Below, in pieces: positions 1 through 8,647 of a stretch of DNA of 64,000 nt. The notes beneath the pieces were generated by a model, which was not told the DNA's origin, did not search any database, and saw only the letters and a program-made list of their open reading frames with translations. Positions within the stretch are counted from its first letter, which is position 1. Every line of letters starts with the position of its first letter. Source of the stretch: a virus; the IMG/VR virus record IMGVR_UViG_3300042197_004429, positions 113,313 to 177,312 of that record; one strand, given 5' to 3'. A program made the translations under genes and the position numbers.

Positions 1-1
1 G

Positions 2-730
2 TTAAATTTTCAAGTTGTAAAAACCAAAACAAGTATTGACACCTCGTCTCCAAGATATTGGAAAGTCTGTTCTAAGGTATCAGATATTTCTAAAAATATT
101 CAATTTTTAAAAGAGGATAATATAATTTTTGTAGACTCCGATATTTTTTTTGTTAAACCTATTTTGCCTTTATCGTATGAAGATCACCTCGTTGATAAAT
201 TTTGTTGCTTACCTTACAACACCGGATTTTTTTATTTTAATCATAAATTAGAAAAAAATCAAAAAGTGCTTGAAATTTGGAACGAGACAATAGTTGAAGC
301 TTTAAAAAATGAAAACTTTTATGAAGAACTTCACAAAGTGATACCATATTATCCTTCTAAGAGTTTACATGATGAAATTTGTATGCATTATTTGTTTAAA
401 CAAAAAAAGATAAATAATATAAAAAAATTAGATTTTGATGAAAGTTTTATATTTTCACAAGAACATATTTTTCTTGCAAACTACGGTAAATTTGATAATT
501 TTGAGTTAATATTTAAAAAAATAAAATTTATACACGCTATTACCGCTTTTAATGGCAATAAAAGAGGAATTTTATGTTTATTGATTAAGGAGATAAATGA
601 TTTGATCAATAAATCTTTAAACAAGCGTTTGATCAAAAAAATATTTAGACACGAAATGCCCTTACCTTCTTATTGTATGTCGTCTATAATGAGAATGACA
701 AACAAGCAATTTAATTGTCTACTTAATTAA
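2..730 (+). CDS. Glycosyltransferase-like protein, 5'-truncated
   Basis: The reading frame is open from base 2 of the window to a TAA at 728-730, so the start lies outside. About 242 C-terminal residues are visible. The segment FVDSDIFFVKPI (about residue 47) has the hydrophobic-DxD-hydrophobic form of GT-A fold glycosyltransferases, where the DxD binds the metal and nucleotide sugar. The nearby CIxxH-like and Tyr-rich stretches are not diagnostic. Its 3' end overlaps the convergent carbamoyltransferase gene by 4 nt, so it may belong to the same sugar or modification block. Donor and acceptor cannot be inferred. The family call rests mainly on the DxD context and is moderate. Confidence 0.55.
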   Translation, partial: LNFQVVKTKTSIDTSSPRYWKVCSKVSDISKNIQFLKEDNIIFVDSDIFFVKPILPLSYEDHLVDKFCCLPYNTGFFYFNHKLEKNQKVLEIWNETIVEALKNENFYEELHKVIPYYPSKSLHDEICMHYLFKQKKINNIKKLDFDESFIFSQEHIFLANYGKFDNFELIFKKIKFIHAITAFNGNKRGILCLLIKEINDLINKSLNKRLIKKIFRHEMPLPSYCMSSIMRMTNKQFNCLLN

Positions 731-2241
731 TCATCTAAAGGAATTGAAATTAATTCTATTTCCTTATCCTTAAAATCCGACAGGGCATCGTTATAGGTGT
801 TACATATAGGTTTTCCCGGACCATTTAAACTTGTATTTATTAAGCACTCGCTCCCGGTCATTTTTCCATATTCGACAAGTAATTCATGTAACCAAGGATC
901 TTTATTTTTATTCACAACCTGAGGTCTGCTGCTGTTGTCTTTGTGTACTATGGCCGGACACTCGGTTTGTGCTGCAAGGGTGCATTCACACTTGAATTGC
1001 ATGTATTCTCCCTTTGGTCCAATAAAGTATCGATCAAAACTCTCTTCTGTGACCATCGGAGCAAGTGGGCGATAATATTCTCTTCCTTTTAGATCTTGTG
1101 AAACACGTTTCAAATTTTGGTATTTACTAGCGTTTGCCAAAATGGATCTAAATCCTAAAGCCCTAGGCCCGCACTCAGCTTTTCCACGAAGTAAGCCGAC
1201 CACTTTATCTTGCGCAATTAATTTTGCTATTTCTTTTGGCTCTTGAACCCCAGTTTTCGGCAAAGGCTCTTGAAGATACATAATTGAAGGAGTGTTCAAA
1301 GCTGGTGGCCATCTTCCTTTATCTAGAAAATAACCATAGCACGCTGCACCTAAAGCCAATCCGCTATCATTCACAGGCGGTCCAAAAACAAAGTCTTTTG
1401 TAAGATTTGATATATTTGTATTTAATTCAAGTGCCAAACATGTTCCGCCACCAACTACTATGCCTAATTCTTTGTTGGGTGTAAAATTTTGTAAGTTTAT
1501 TAGAATTTTTTCCCAAGTAAAATCCATCCATAATTTATATAATTTAGCCGATAATATCATGTCATTTTTACTAATATTTTTATTTTTATTGAAATTAGGA
1601 ACATCTAAGGGCCAAACTTTTTCAAAAATTGAGTAAATCAAACTTGAAACCTCACTGTTTTTAAATGAACCTAAATCTTCATTTAAAAACCCAACGAGAC
1701 CCATTGTTTTTCCAGCAGTGTCTCCTCCCAACAAATTTCCAACAATCCCGCTTGTTGGTATCTTTGGTTCTAGAACTTTTAAAGAAAAACCATCTTCACC
1801 AATAAATCCCCCCAAACAAGAAGATGTCTCCCCATTTGCTGTTGATCCAGACCCATCATAGGCCATACAAAATCTTGTGTCATCATTTTCTCTAAATGAC
1901 CAAGAACTCAAAATATGACATAAATGATGGTTTATGCAAAAATTTGGAAAATAATCACTCGGCAGATGGGAGCCTATACTCGTATCCGACCACTTTGTTG
2001 CTATTATTGGATTAATCCAATAATTTATTGGGTTTGGGTTATTAAAAAAAGAAGGAAGACAAATGATGTCTTTTTTTTGAGGTTTTGGTAAAAATTTTAA
2101 AATGGGATTAATGTTATTGTAATACTTTTGTTTACTAAACCGAGATACTTCGGCATAGAACTCTAGTTCGCCATTTTCATTCAAAACAACTGCCCCGAGG
2201 TCGTGGTTATAGGGATTTATACCAAAATATTTTTTTGTCAT
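727..2241 (-). CDS. NodU/CmcH/TobZ-family carbamoyltransferase (copy 1)
   Basis: A 504-aa protein, counting from the ATG at 2241 (MTKKYFGINPY); an upstream in-frame ATG at 2262 would add 7 residues without a better ribosome site. The N-terminal half has the Kae1-like fold signature: GINPYNHDLGAVVL near the start, then an HHLCHILSSW histidine motif near residue 105 and DGSGS near 130. The C-terminal domain has GKAECGPRALGFRS near residue 355, the conserved carbamoyltransferase C-terminal signature. Family members move a carbamoyl group from carbamoyl phosphate, through an adenylate, to a hydroxyl on a sugar, antibiotic or nucleotide. It is divergent from the radical-SAM gene at 2286 and is a paralogue of the gene at 3347-4885. 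Substrate unknown. Confidence 0.9.
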   Translation of the reverse strand: MTKKYFGINPYNHDLGAVVLNENGELEFYAEVSRFSKQKYYNNINPILKFLPKPQKKDIICLPSFFNNPNPINYWINPIIATKWSDTSIGSHLPSDYFPNFCINHHLCHILSSWSFRENDDTRFCMAYDGSGSTANGETSSCLGGFIGEDGFSLKVLEPKIPTSGIVGNLLGGDTAGKTMGLVGFLNEDLGSFKNSEVSSLIYSIFEKVWPLDVPNFNKNKNISKNDMILSAKLYKLWMDFTWEKILINLQNFTPNKELGIVVGGGTCLALELNTNISNLTKDFVFGPPVNDSGLALGAACYGYFLDKGRWPPALNTPSIMYLQEPLPKTGVQEPKEIAKLIAQDKVVGLLRGKAECGPRALGFRSILANASKYQNLKRVSQDLKGREYYRPLAPMVTEESFDRYFIGPKGEYMQFKCECTLAAQTECPAIVHKDNSSRPQVVNKNKDPWLHELLVEYGKMTGSECLINTSLNGPGKPICNTYNDALSDFKDKEIELISIPLDD

Positions 2242-2285
2242 AATTAAAATCTCAATAAACAAATTTATAAATTATATATAATCTT

Positions 2286-3350
2286 ATGGCTATAATTAAA
2301 TCTTTTTGTAATCTTCCTTGGACCAGAATGAAGATTCACTACAATGGTGATGTTTCTATGTGTTGTCATCAATCTTATTTTAGATTGGGAAATATATTAG
2401 AAGAAGATTGGGATAAAATATGGTTTGGTTCAAAAGCAAAAGAAATTAGAGAAACAACTTTGAAAAATCAACTACATGATAATTGTAAAAAACCTGAGTG
2501 TCCTTTCTTCAACGCAGACTTAAACAAAACACGGTTATTCGACATAAACGATAACGAATACCCATCAGAAATAGAATTTGATCTTCATGCTTCTCATTGT
2601 AATTTTGGAGGTAAAAAAGCTGATCCTGAAAATACATGTATTATGTGTCCCAGATCCTATCCGGAGGTCGCTCAATCTCTAGGCTTAATAAAAGATAATG
2701 CAAATATTATAGTTGAAAAAATTAAACCCATTTTACCGCATATCAATAGTTTGGCTGTCATGGGATTGGCAGAAATTTTTTGGCAAAACAAAATATTTGA
2801 AATTTTTGATTTGTTGTCTTTTAAAGATTATAATAATAAAATTTCTTTTTGGGCCAATACGAATGGATCAGTATTTGACCAAAAATCCGCAGAAAAATTT
2901 TCTGATTATGTTCGAAAAAGTGTTATTTGTTTTTCAATTGACGCCTCTAACAAAGAAACTTATCTTAAGATAAGAAAAAATAATGTTTTTGATAAAGTAA
3001 TAAGTAATCTTAAAAACTGGAATAAAATTAGAAAAAATTTAAACAAACTAGGAGACGACCATCAACTTTCTATTTACAATAATATAAATCTACTAAATGT
3101 AAATGAAGTCTCTGACATGGTGGTAATGGCCAAGGAACTTGAAGTCGATGCAATTTATTTAACTCTTACCCATAATGTTGGTAATTTGCAAAATTTGAAT
3201 ACTCTTGTAATCAATAGTAAGAATTGGCGAATTTTCAGTGAAGCCGAGGAACGGGCAAGAAAAATTGGCGAACAGTTGAATTTCAAAGTTCACATTTGCA
3301 GACCTTTCGATGCAGGTTTTTCACAAAAACTTTATAATATAAGTTTTTAA
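2286..3350 (+). CDS. Radical SAM protein with N-terminal SPASM-like domain (copy 1)
   Basis: A 354-aa protein. Residues 1-85 hold a Cys-rich SPASM/twitch-like region (FCNLPW, DVSMCCHQ, NCKKPECPF) that in this superfamily binds auxiliary iron-sulfur clusters. The core follows: a cysteine motif of form CX12CX2C (HCNFGG to CIMCPR), GLAEIFW in the GGE position, NTNGS, and SIDASNKETYLKIRK, all typical of the radical-SAM barrel. The canonical motif is CX3CX2C, so the first spacing is expanded. The auxiliary domain precedes the core, unlike classical SPASM enzymes where it is C-terminal. The start lies about 45 bp from the divergent carbamoyltransferase start, and the 3' end overlaps the next carbamoyltransferase by 4 nt. 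Substrate unknown. Confidence 0.8.
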   Translation: MAIIKSFCNLPWTRMKIHYNGDVSMCCHQSYFRLGNILEEDWDKIWFGSKAKEIRETTLKNQLHDNCKKPECPFFNADLNKTRLFDINDNEYPSEIEFDLHASHCNFGGKKADPENTCIMCPRSYPEVAQSLGLIKDNANIIVEKIKPILPHINSLAVMGLAEIFWQNKIFEIFDLLSFKDYNNKISFWANTNGSVFDQKSAEKFSDYVRKSVICFSIDASNKETYLKIRKNNVFDKVISNLKNWNKIRKNLNKLGDDHQLSIYNNINLLNVNEVSDMVVMAKELEVDAIYLTLTHNVGNLQNLNTLVINSKNWRIFSEAEERARKIGEQLNFKVHICRPFDAGFSQKLYNISF

Positions 3351-4885
3351 TAGACTCTACTATTGAAATTTTTACAGAATTTACTGGCTTGTTCAGGTAT
3401 TGAGATTAAATCTAATTCTTTTCCATCCATATCGCTCACAGCATGCTCATAAGTATTACAAATAGGTTTTCCTGCTCTATTTAATGATGTGTTTATGAAA
3501 CATTGATGACCTGTAATTTTCCCATACTCTGTGAGAATTTCATGTAACCAAGGATCTTTTTCTTTGTAAACAACTTGCGGCCTTGAAGATAGATCACGAT
3601 GCACAATTGCAGGCAAATGTTCTTGACATTCTTTTGTACATTCACACCGATACTGCATGTATTCTCCCTTCGGTCCAATAAAGTATTTGTTAAACTCTTC
3701 ATTTGTTACTATGGGTGCAACGGGCCTATAGAACTCTCGTCCTTTTATCGTCTCAGAAACTATTTTTAAATTTTCGTATTTTGTTGCCGATGCAAAAATT
3801 GAACGAAAACCCAAAGCACGAGGCCCAGCCTCGCTTTTTCCACGAAGTAATCCCACCACTTTATCTTGCGCAATTAATTTTGCTATTTCTTTTGGCTCTT
3901 GTGGGCCTTTTTGAGGCAAAGATTTATGAATATCATTAATTGCTGGCGTGCTTATCTTATTGGGCCAACTTTTATTCGCATGAAAATAACCAAAGACAGC
4001 CGCCCCCAAACACAACCCGGTATCATTTATTGGTGGGCAAAAAACCACATCATCTGTGTATTTGGTAACCCTGGTGTTTAATTCTAAAGCGAGTGCTGTT
4101 CCTCCGCTTAATACAATTCCACGATTTTGTTTGTATTTTTCAATATTTTGTTTTAATTTTTCCCAAATTTCTTCAATAATAAATTTATAAAAACCTGATA
4201 TGAATTCCAAATCTGATTGGGATGGGTTATTAAAATGAGGAAAACATGGATCAAAATTATAATAATTCATTGTAGAATTTATTAACTTTAAAAAGTTTTC
4301 TTTGTTAAATTCTAATTTGTTTGGAATAAAACCCGACAGTCCCATTGCTTTTCCAGGTGTGTTGACTCCAAGCAAGTGAGACACGGGTATACTTGTTGGA
4401 ATTGCTATTGATTCGTCAAATTTTTTGAATTCATTTTGATTTATTAATCCTACCAAAGAAGATTTTAAAGGTTTTGAAAAATCTGCCGTTGGCCCACAGC
4501 CGTCAAAAGATATAAATAGTCTTTCGTTATCATTGGGTCTATAAAGCCAAGATGCAAAAGTATGTGCTAAATGATGATCTAAAACAAAATGCAAGCTATT
4601 TCTACCATGTCCACCAAAAGGATTAGATTTTAATTGTCTAACCAACGTTTCATCGTATCCATCCACAGTAAAAGATTCTTCAAGTGCATAAGTCGATGTA
4701 AAAATATATTCTTCGTTAATATCCAGAAGATGCGGGAAAGAGGCTAAAATTGGTCCAATGTTATTTGCCATGCATTTAAATCTTGGTTCATATCTTTCAC
4801 TTTGTGCATAAAATTCTAAATCTCCATTTTCATCAATTATTGCAATTGATGAATCGTGACCCATATGATAGCCTACATATTTCAT
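3347..4885 (-). CDS. NodU/CmcH/TobZ-family carbamoyltransferase (copy 2)
   Basis: A 512-aa paralogue of the gene at 727-2241. It has GYHMGHDSSIAII at the N-terminus, DHHLAHTFASW in the histidine-motif position, SGGTALALELN in the nucleotide-binding region, and GKSEAGPRALGFRS in the C-terminal domain. The ATG at 4885 follows a GAGG ribosome site on the complementary strand. The two copies share a 47-bp identical stretch (1199-1245 and 3855-3901), which suggests fairly recent duplication or gene conversion within otherwise diverged genes. It is divergent from the second radical-SAM gene at 4961, repeating the first pair's arrangement. Confidence 0.9.
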   Translation of the reverse strand: MKYVGYHMGHDSSIAIIDENGDLEFYAQSERYEPRFKCMANNIGPILASFPHLLDINEEYIFTSTYALEESFTVDGYDETLVRQLKSNPFGGHGRNSLHFVLDHHLAHTFASWLYRPNDNERLFISFDGCGPTADFSKPLKSSLVGLINQNEFKKFDESIAIPTSIPVSHLLGVNTPGKAMGLSGFIPNKLEFNKENFLKLINSTMNYYNFDPCFPHFNNPSQSDLEFISGFYKFIIEEIWEKLKQNIEKYKQNRGIVLSGGTALALELNTRVTKYTDDVVFCPPINDTGLCLGAAVFGYFHANKSWPNKISTPAINDIHKSLPQKGPQEPKEIAKLIAQDKVVGLLRGKSEAGPRALGFRSIFASATKYENLKIVSETIKGREFYRPVAPIVTNEEFNKYFIGPKGEYMQYRCECTKECQEHLPAIVHRDLSSRPQVVYKEKDPWLHEILTEYGKITGHQCFINTSLNRAGKPICNTYEHAVSDMDGKELDLISIPEQASKFCKNFNSRVY

Positions 4886-4960
4886 TTTTGCCTCACAAAT
4901 CTTATATTTTATAAATGATTTTGAGTTTATTTTTTAATTGCACGTTATAATAAATAAAAT

Positions 4961-6082
4961 ATGTTAAAAACGTCCCACACAATCGAGTCTTTTTGTTCTT
5001 ATCCTTTCACCAGACTAAAGTTTACTCCAGAGGGCGATGTTACCATGTGTTGTTTTCAAACTAGAAAGTGTTTGGGCAATATATTAGAAAAATCTCTTGA
5101 GCAAATTTGGTTTAGCGATTTGGCTAAAAAAATCAGATCAGAGACCGAGAAAGGCCGTCTTCATCGATTATGTGCCAACAATGTTTGTCCATTTTTTTAC
5201 GACACAGACAAAAAAAACTTTGAATTTAATGCTTGTTCGTATCCCATCGAGTTTGAAATTGATCTTCCTACACAACATTGCAATATTGGCGGTGAAAATC
5301 CTAGCGCTAAAAATCCTGCTTGTATAATGTGCGAAAGAAATATGCCTTCATTCAAGCATCAAAAAGATTATTTAAATGAAATATGTAAAAAATTAAAGCC
5401 ATATACAAGATATTTAAAAGCATTACATATACAAGGAATTGCTGAGTCTTTTTGGAAAGATAGAATTTTTGAAATTATAAATATTCTCGGTGTTGAAACT
5501 TATAAAAGAAAAATTCGTATTTCAACAACAACAAATGGAACTCTTATGAGCGAAAAAAGATCAAAAAGGTTTTTAGACTTTCCTCTTTCAACTATAGTGT
5601 GGTCTTTAGATGCATCTACTCCAGAAACTTATAAAAAAATAAGACAAGTAGACATGTATAATAAAATAATTGAAAATCTCAAATTCTACGCAAAAGAAAG
5701 AGATCCTTGCAATCAATTTTTGCATATTCACAATACTATAAACACCATTAATTTAGATGAAGTTGTTGGCATGGTAGAGATTGCTGCTGAAGTCGGAGTT
5801 AATTGCTTAGAATTTAATGCTACTTATGGTGGTCTTGATATTTGTGTAAACAAAAATAATTTTCTTTTATTTAAAGATGCTCAAAATAAAATTATAGAAA
5901 TTTCTCAAAAACTTGGAGTTTATACAATTTTTATGCGTGATTTATACTTGGATTTTGATTCTAATATTGAAAATAATCTTATTCAACTACAGGTTACAAA
6001 AAAAGATGATAATCAAAGCCTTCCAGATTATTTAAAACCAATAGATATTAATTTGTCACCAGACGGACAACTATTTGATTAA
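4961..6082 (+). CDS. Radical SAM protein with N-terminal SPASM-like domain (copy 2)
   Basis: A 373-aa paralogue of 2286-3350. The N-terminal SPASM-like region has SFCSYPFTRLKF, DVTMCCFQ, and CANNVCPFF. The core cysteines read CX13CX2C (HCNIGG to CIMCER), followed by GIAESFW, TTNGTL and SLDASTPETYKKIRQ. The spacing between the first two core cysteines is one residue longer than in copy 1, so the insertion varies. The gene starts about 75 bp from its divergent carbamoyltransferase partner. Together the two pairs suggest a carbamoylated substrate that is also modified by radical chemistry, but this is inference from gene order. Confidence 0.8.
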   Translation: MLKTSHTIESFCSYPFTRLKFTPEGDVTMCCFQTRKCLGNILEKSLEQIWFSDLAKKIRSETEKGRLHRLCANNVCPFFYDTDKKNFEFNACSYPIEFEIDLPTQHCNIGGENPSAKNPACIMCERNMPSFKHQKDYLNEICKKLKPYTRYLKALHIQGIAESFWKDRIFEIINILGVETYKRKIRISTTTNGTLMSEKRSKRFLDFPLSTIVWSLDASTPETYKKIRQVDMYNKIIENLKFYAKERDPCNQFLHIHNTINTINLDEVVGMVEIAAEVGVNCLEFNATYGGLDICVNKNNFLLFKDAQNKIIEISQKLGVYTIFMRDLYLDFDSNIENNLIQLQVTKKDDNQSLPDYLKPIDINLSPDGQLFD

Positions 6083-6122
6083 CAATAGTAAATATAAGCA
6101 GGACATAATTAAAGGAGGATTT

Positions 6123-6371
6123 ATGTTTTATATACTTGGTTGGTTATTTTATGGTCTTTTAGTAGGCTTAATCGCAAAAGCATTTCATCCCGGAGATGAA
6201 GCAAAAGGTTTTCTTCCAACAATTGGAATAGGTATAGCTGGCAGCTATGTTGGTGGATTAATCAATTATTTAATAGGCGCAGGTGGTAGCCCAATTTCGC
6301 CATCAGGTTTTTTGATGGGAATAGTTGGCGGCGTTTTGTTTTGTTGGATCTATAAAAAATATTTAGCCTAA
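6123..6371 (+). CDS. GlsB/YeaQ/YmgE-family small membrane protein
   Basis: An 82-aa protein. I chose ATG 6123 because a strong AAAGGAGG ribosome site ends 3 nt upstream; an earlier in-frame ATG at 6075 overlaps the previous gene. It has three hydrophobic segments rich in Gly (about 4-22, 30-55, 58-76) and the GLIAKAFHPGDEAKG motif of this family (transglycosylase-associated protein, often stress-induced in bacteria). It is probably an inner-membrane protein. Its function is poorly defined even in cellular homologues. It ends directly at a strong hairpin. Confidence 0.8.
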   Translation: MFYILGWLFYGLLVGLIAKAFHPGDEAKGFLPTIGIGIAGSYVGGLINYLIGAGGSPISPSGFLMGIVGGVLFCWIYKKYLA

Positions 6372-6402
6372 ATTGTTTGGGGGCTTTTTGCCCCCAAACA
6401 AT
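6372..6402 (+). terminator. Perfect 13-bp hairpin after glsB-like gene
   Basis: Arms 6372-6384 and 6390-6402 are perfectly complementary with a TTTTT loop. The right arm is followed by CTTTTG, so it is probably a terminator of the upstream gene, possibly working in both directions because the 5' flank is also AT-rich. Confidence 0.75.
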
Positions 6403-6422
6403 CTTTTGCAACGGAGGGAACC

Positions 6423-6747
6423 GTGCAAAAATTTTGCTTTTCAATCAAGCCATACACTCAAGGAAGTTTGTGGTTTTTTGACGATTTAAAAAATGGACTT
6501 GTCAAAGAACCCCTGACCGATGGTGTGCCACAGGTCATAACTAGGGCTTGCCAAAAAAAAATCATTAAATCAAAATATCCAAATACATTTTTCAAATTTT
6601 GAATTTAGTGAATTTGTTCTTGATTTTCGAAAGCCACTTAGAAACGGAAATGTTTACCACTGGAAAAAAGAAGGTTTAACGTGTTGGTTTTGCCCAGCAT
6701 TATTTAAATATTTTGTTGTTGCTCCTAAAAAATCTGGTTTTTTCTAA
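6423..6747 (+). pseudogene. DUF6717-like gene split by a frameshift at an A9 run
   Basis: GTG 6423 follows a GGAGGG ribosome site. The first frame gives FSIKPYTQGSLWFFDDLKNGLVKEPL and stops at about 6602. A second frame continues to TAA 6745-6747 and ends in GLTCWFCPALFKYFVVAPK. The two halves together match what I recall of the DUF6717 layout (IxPYxxxGxWxFDDxxxGLxxEPF, then GxxxxWLCPALFKYF). The frames join if one A is removed from the nine-A run at 6554-6562. This could be a real pseudogene, an assembly error, or polymerase/ribosome slippage on A9. Confidence 0.6.
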
Positions 6748-6810
6748 ACCAAACAAAAAACTAAAATCAAAATCAGATTTGCTGATTATATTATATTTTG
6801 GTATATTCCG

Positions 6811-6868
6811 GCCCGGTGGTGTGTACGATCTGGTTCAACTCCAGCCTCACATCATCGGGCTTTTTTTT
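6811..6868 (+). terminator. Hairpin with T8 tail just before the ARC-like gene
   Basis: Arms 6811-6823 and 6848-6860 pair over 13 bp (two G-U), followed by eight Ts at 6861-6868. An inner CTGG/CCAG stem has a 7-nt TTCAACT loop. The T-run ends directly at the GGAG ribosome site of the next gene. It therefore ends upstream transcription or attenuates entry into the ATPase operon. Confidence 0.7.
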
Positions 6869-6877
6869 GGAGATTTT

Positions 6878-8629
6878 ATGGAAAACCAACAAGATGTACA
6901 GGCACACATTGAAAGAGAAGTTCAAAGAAAAACAAGTAGGCTTCTCATACAACACAATGAAGAAATTTCTGAACTAAAAAAAATTATTGAACAGTGCAAA
7001 TCGGATTTGGTTCGTCAACATAACATAATATCCAAATTATCGTCCGAGCCTCTTGTTTATGGCTATTTACTTAAAGTCCACAAGTTAGTGGACCCTGCTT
7101 GTTTTAAAAATAATGATGAAATTATTGTCGTTGATGAAAATAGTCCTCATTTTCAAAAAGGTGGCAAAGTTATTCTTTCTTCAAGTTGGGATAGCGTTGT
7201 TGATCCGGACGGTAGTGTTTTAGTTAGATTATTGGACAACACAGAGGAAAGATTTTTTATAGGTTCAAAACAAGGCCAACCTGCACAAATTCGTTTAACA
7301 CAAAAAGCCGATGGAACATATGCCGTTGTGCAAATTGATGGCAAGCCGTGGGAGATACAAGGCTTGCCTTTTTTAGATCTTTGCGTAGGCGACTCAGTAA
7401 AAGTAAAACCTGACAACAAAGCCATAGTTGATAAAGCAGAGGATTTGCCCGCTGGTCCAATTTGCGTTGTGTCAACCGTTTTAGATCAAAATATAGAAGT
7501 TTTATACAAGGGCGATAAATTTTTAGTTTTCAATCCTAAAAACTTTACTTTAGAAGAGGGCGATAGAGTCCTAACCGACTATAATCTCTTTTCTGTTACA
7601 AAAAAACTCGAAAAAGAAAATCATTCTAAATATAAAATTTCAGAAGATTTGAATGTGAGTTGGGACGATGTTGGTGGGTTAGAAGTTGCAAAACAAGAAT
7701 TAAAGAGTGCTTTAGAGTTTCCTTTTCTTTATCCTGATCTCTTTAAGCATTACAACATGGAAGGTTTGCGAGGAGTATTATTATACGGTCCTCCAGGTTG
7801 TGGTAAGACTCTTCTCGCAAGAGTTTGTGCTCATTCGATTGCAAAAACTCACGGAAAACAAGCAATAGACTCAGCGTACATTTATGTGAAATCACCAGAA
7901 ATTTTAGATAAATGGGTCGGCAATACCGAAAGAGAAATTCGTGAATTGTTTGAACGTGGCAGAAGGCATTATCGTGAACATGGCTATAAGGCTATTCTTG
8001 CAATTGATGAAGCGGATGCAATTATGCCTCAGCGTGGCACACGCAGAAGTAGCGACATAGCCGATACTATAGTGCCAATGTTTTTAGGAGAAATGGACGG
8101 CATTGATAGCGTTCAAACAAAAGAGAATCCAATTGTCGTTTTGATGACTAATCGTGCCGATGTGTTGGACCCCGCTATTACTCGTCCGGGAAGAATTAGC
8201 CGTCATATCAAAATTGATAGACCAAACGAGATTACATCAATTGATATATTAAAAATTCACTCCGTTGAAGTTCCTTTTTCCAAAGAAGAAGAGAAAGAAG
8301 CGATCCTGACCATAACAACAGCCGACGTTTTTTCTAAAAATCATATCTTGTATAGAGTTAACAATGAACATGATTTTACACTTGGAAATTGTGTTAACGG
8401 AGCCATGTTGTCGAATATTTTAGAAATCGCTAAAATGAATGCGTTGCATAGAGATATTGAAAACAACACAACTACCGGCGTGGATTTAGAAGACTTTCGC
8501 TTGGCGGTTAAAAAAGTTTATCGTCAACAAAGAGGATTAAATCACTCCTATGACTTACAAGACTTTGCTGAAAGTTTAGGAATTCAACATCAAAACATGC
8601 AAATTGAACGTTGCTTTGGATCTTTTTAA
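6878..8629 (+). CDS. ARC/Mpa-like (proteasomal-ATPase type) AAA ATPase
   Basis: A 583-aa protein from ATG 6878, 6 nt after GGAG; longer in-frame versions read through the terminator and are rejected. Residues about 5-50 form a coiled coil, 60-235 resemble the tandem OB region of ARC/Mpa, and the AAA module follows: WDDVGGLEVAKQEL, Walker A GPPGCGKT near 304, Walker B AILAIDEADAI near 375, and TRPGR arginine fingers. ARC/Mpa rings unfold proteins for the bacterial 20S proteasome. The C-terminus ends CFGSF, without the penultimate-Tyr docking tail of Mpa, and no proteasome subunit is nearby. It may work as an independent unfoldase or chaperone. It is co-directional with 8648-9148 and the methyltransferase. 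Confidence 0.85.
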   Translation: MENQQDVQAHIEREVQRKTSRLLIQHNEEISELKKIIEQCKSDLVRQHNIISKLSSEPLVYGYLLKVHKLVDPACFKNNDEIIVVDENSPHFQKGGKVILSSSWDSVVDPDGSVLVRLLDNTEERFFIGSKQGQPAQIRLTQKADGTYAVVQIDGKPWEIQGLPFLDLCVGDSVKVKPDNKAIVDKAEDLPAGPICVVSTVLDQNIEVLYKGDKFLVFNPKNFTLEEGDRVLTDYNLFSVTKKLEKENHSKYKISEDLNVSWDDVGGLEVAKQELKSALEFPFLYPDLFKHYNMEGLRGVLLYGPPGCGKTLLARVCAHSIAKTHGKQAIDSAYIYVKSPEILDKWVGNTEREIRELFERGRRHYREHGYKAILAIDEADAIMPQRGTRRSSDIADTIVPMFLGEMDGIDSVQTKENPIVVLMTNRADVLDPAITRPGRISRHIKIDRPNEITSIDILKIHSVEVPFSKEEEKEAILTITTADVFSKNHILYRVNNEHDFTLGNCVNGAMLSNILEIAKMNALHRDIENNTTTGVDLEDFRLAVKKVYRQQRGLNHSYDLQDFAESLGIQHQNMQIERCFGSF

Positions 8630-8647
8630 CAAGGAAAAATAAAAATT

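Noticed and set aside
6811-6868. tRNA-like T-arm (CTGG-TTCAACT-CCAG) in the hairpin before the ARC-like gene
   Set aside because: There is no D-arm or anticodon arm, and the outer stem ends in T8, so a terminator explains it better.
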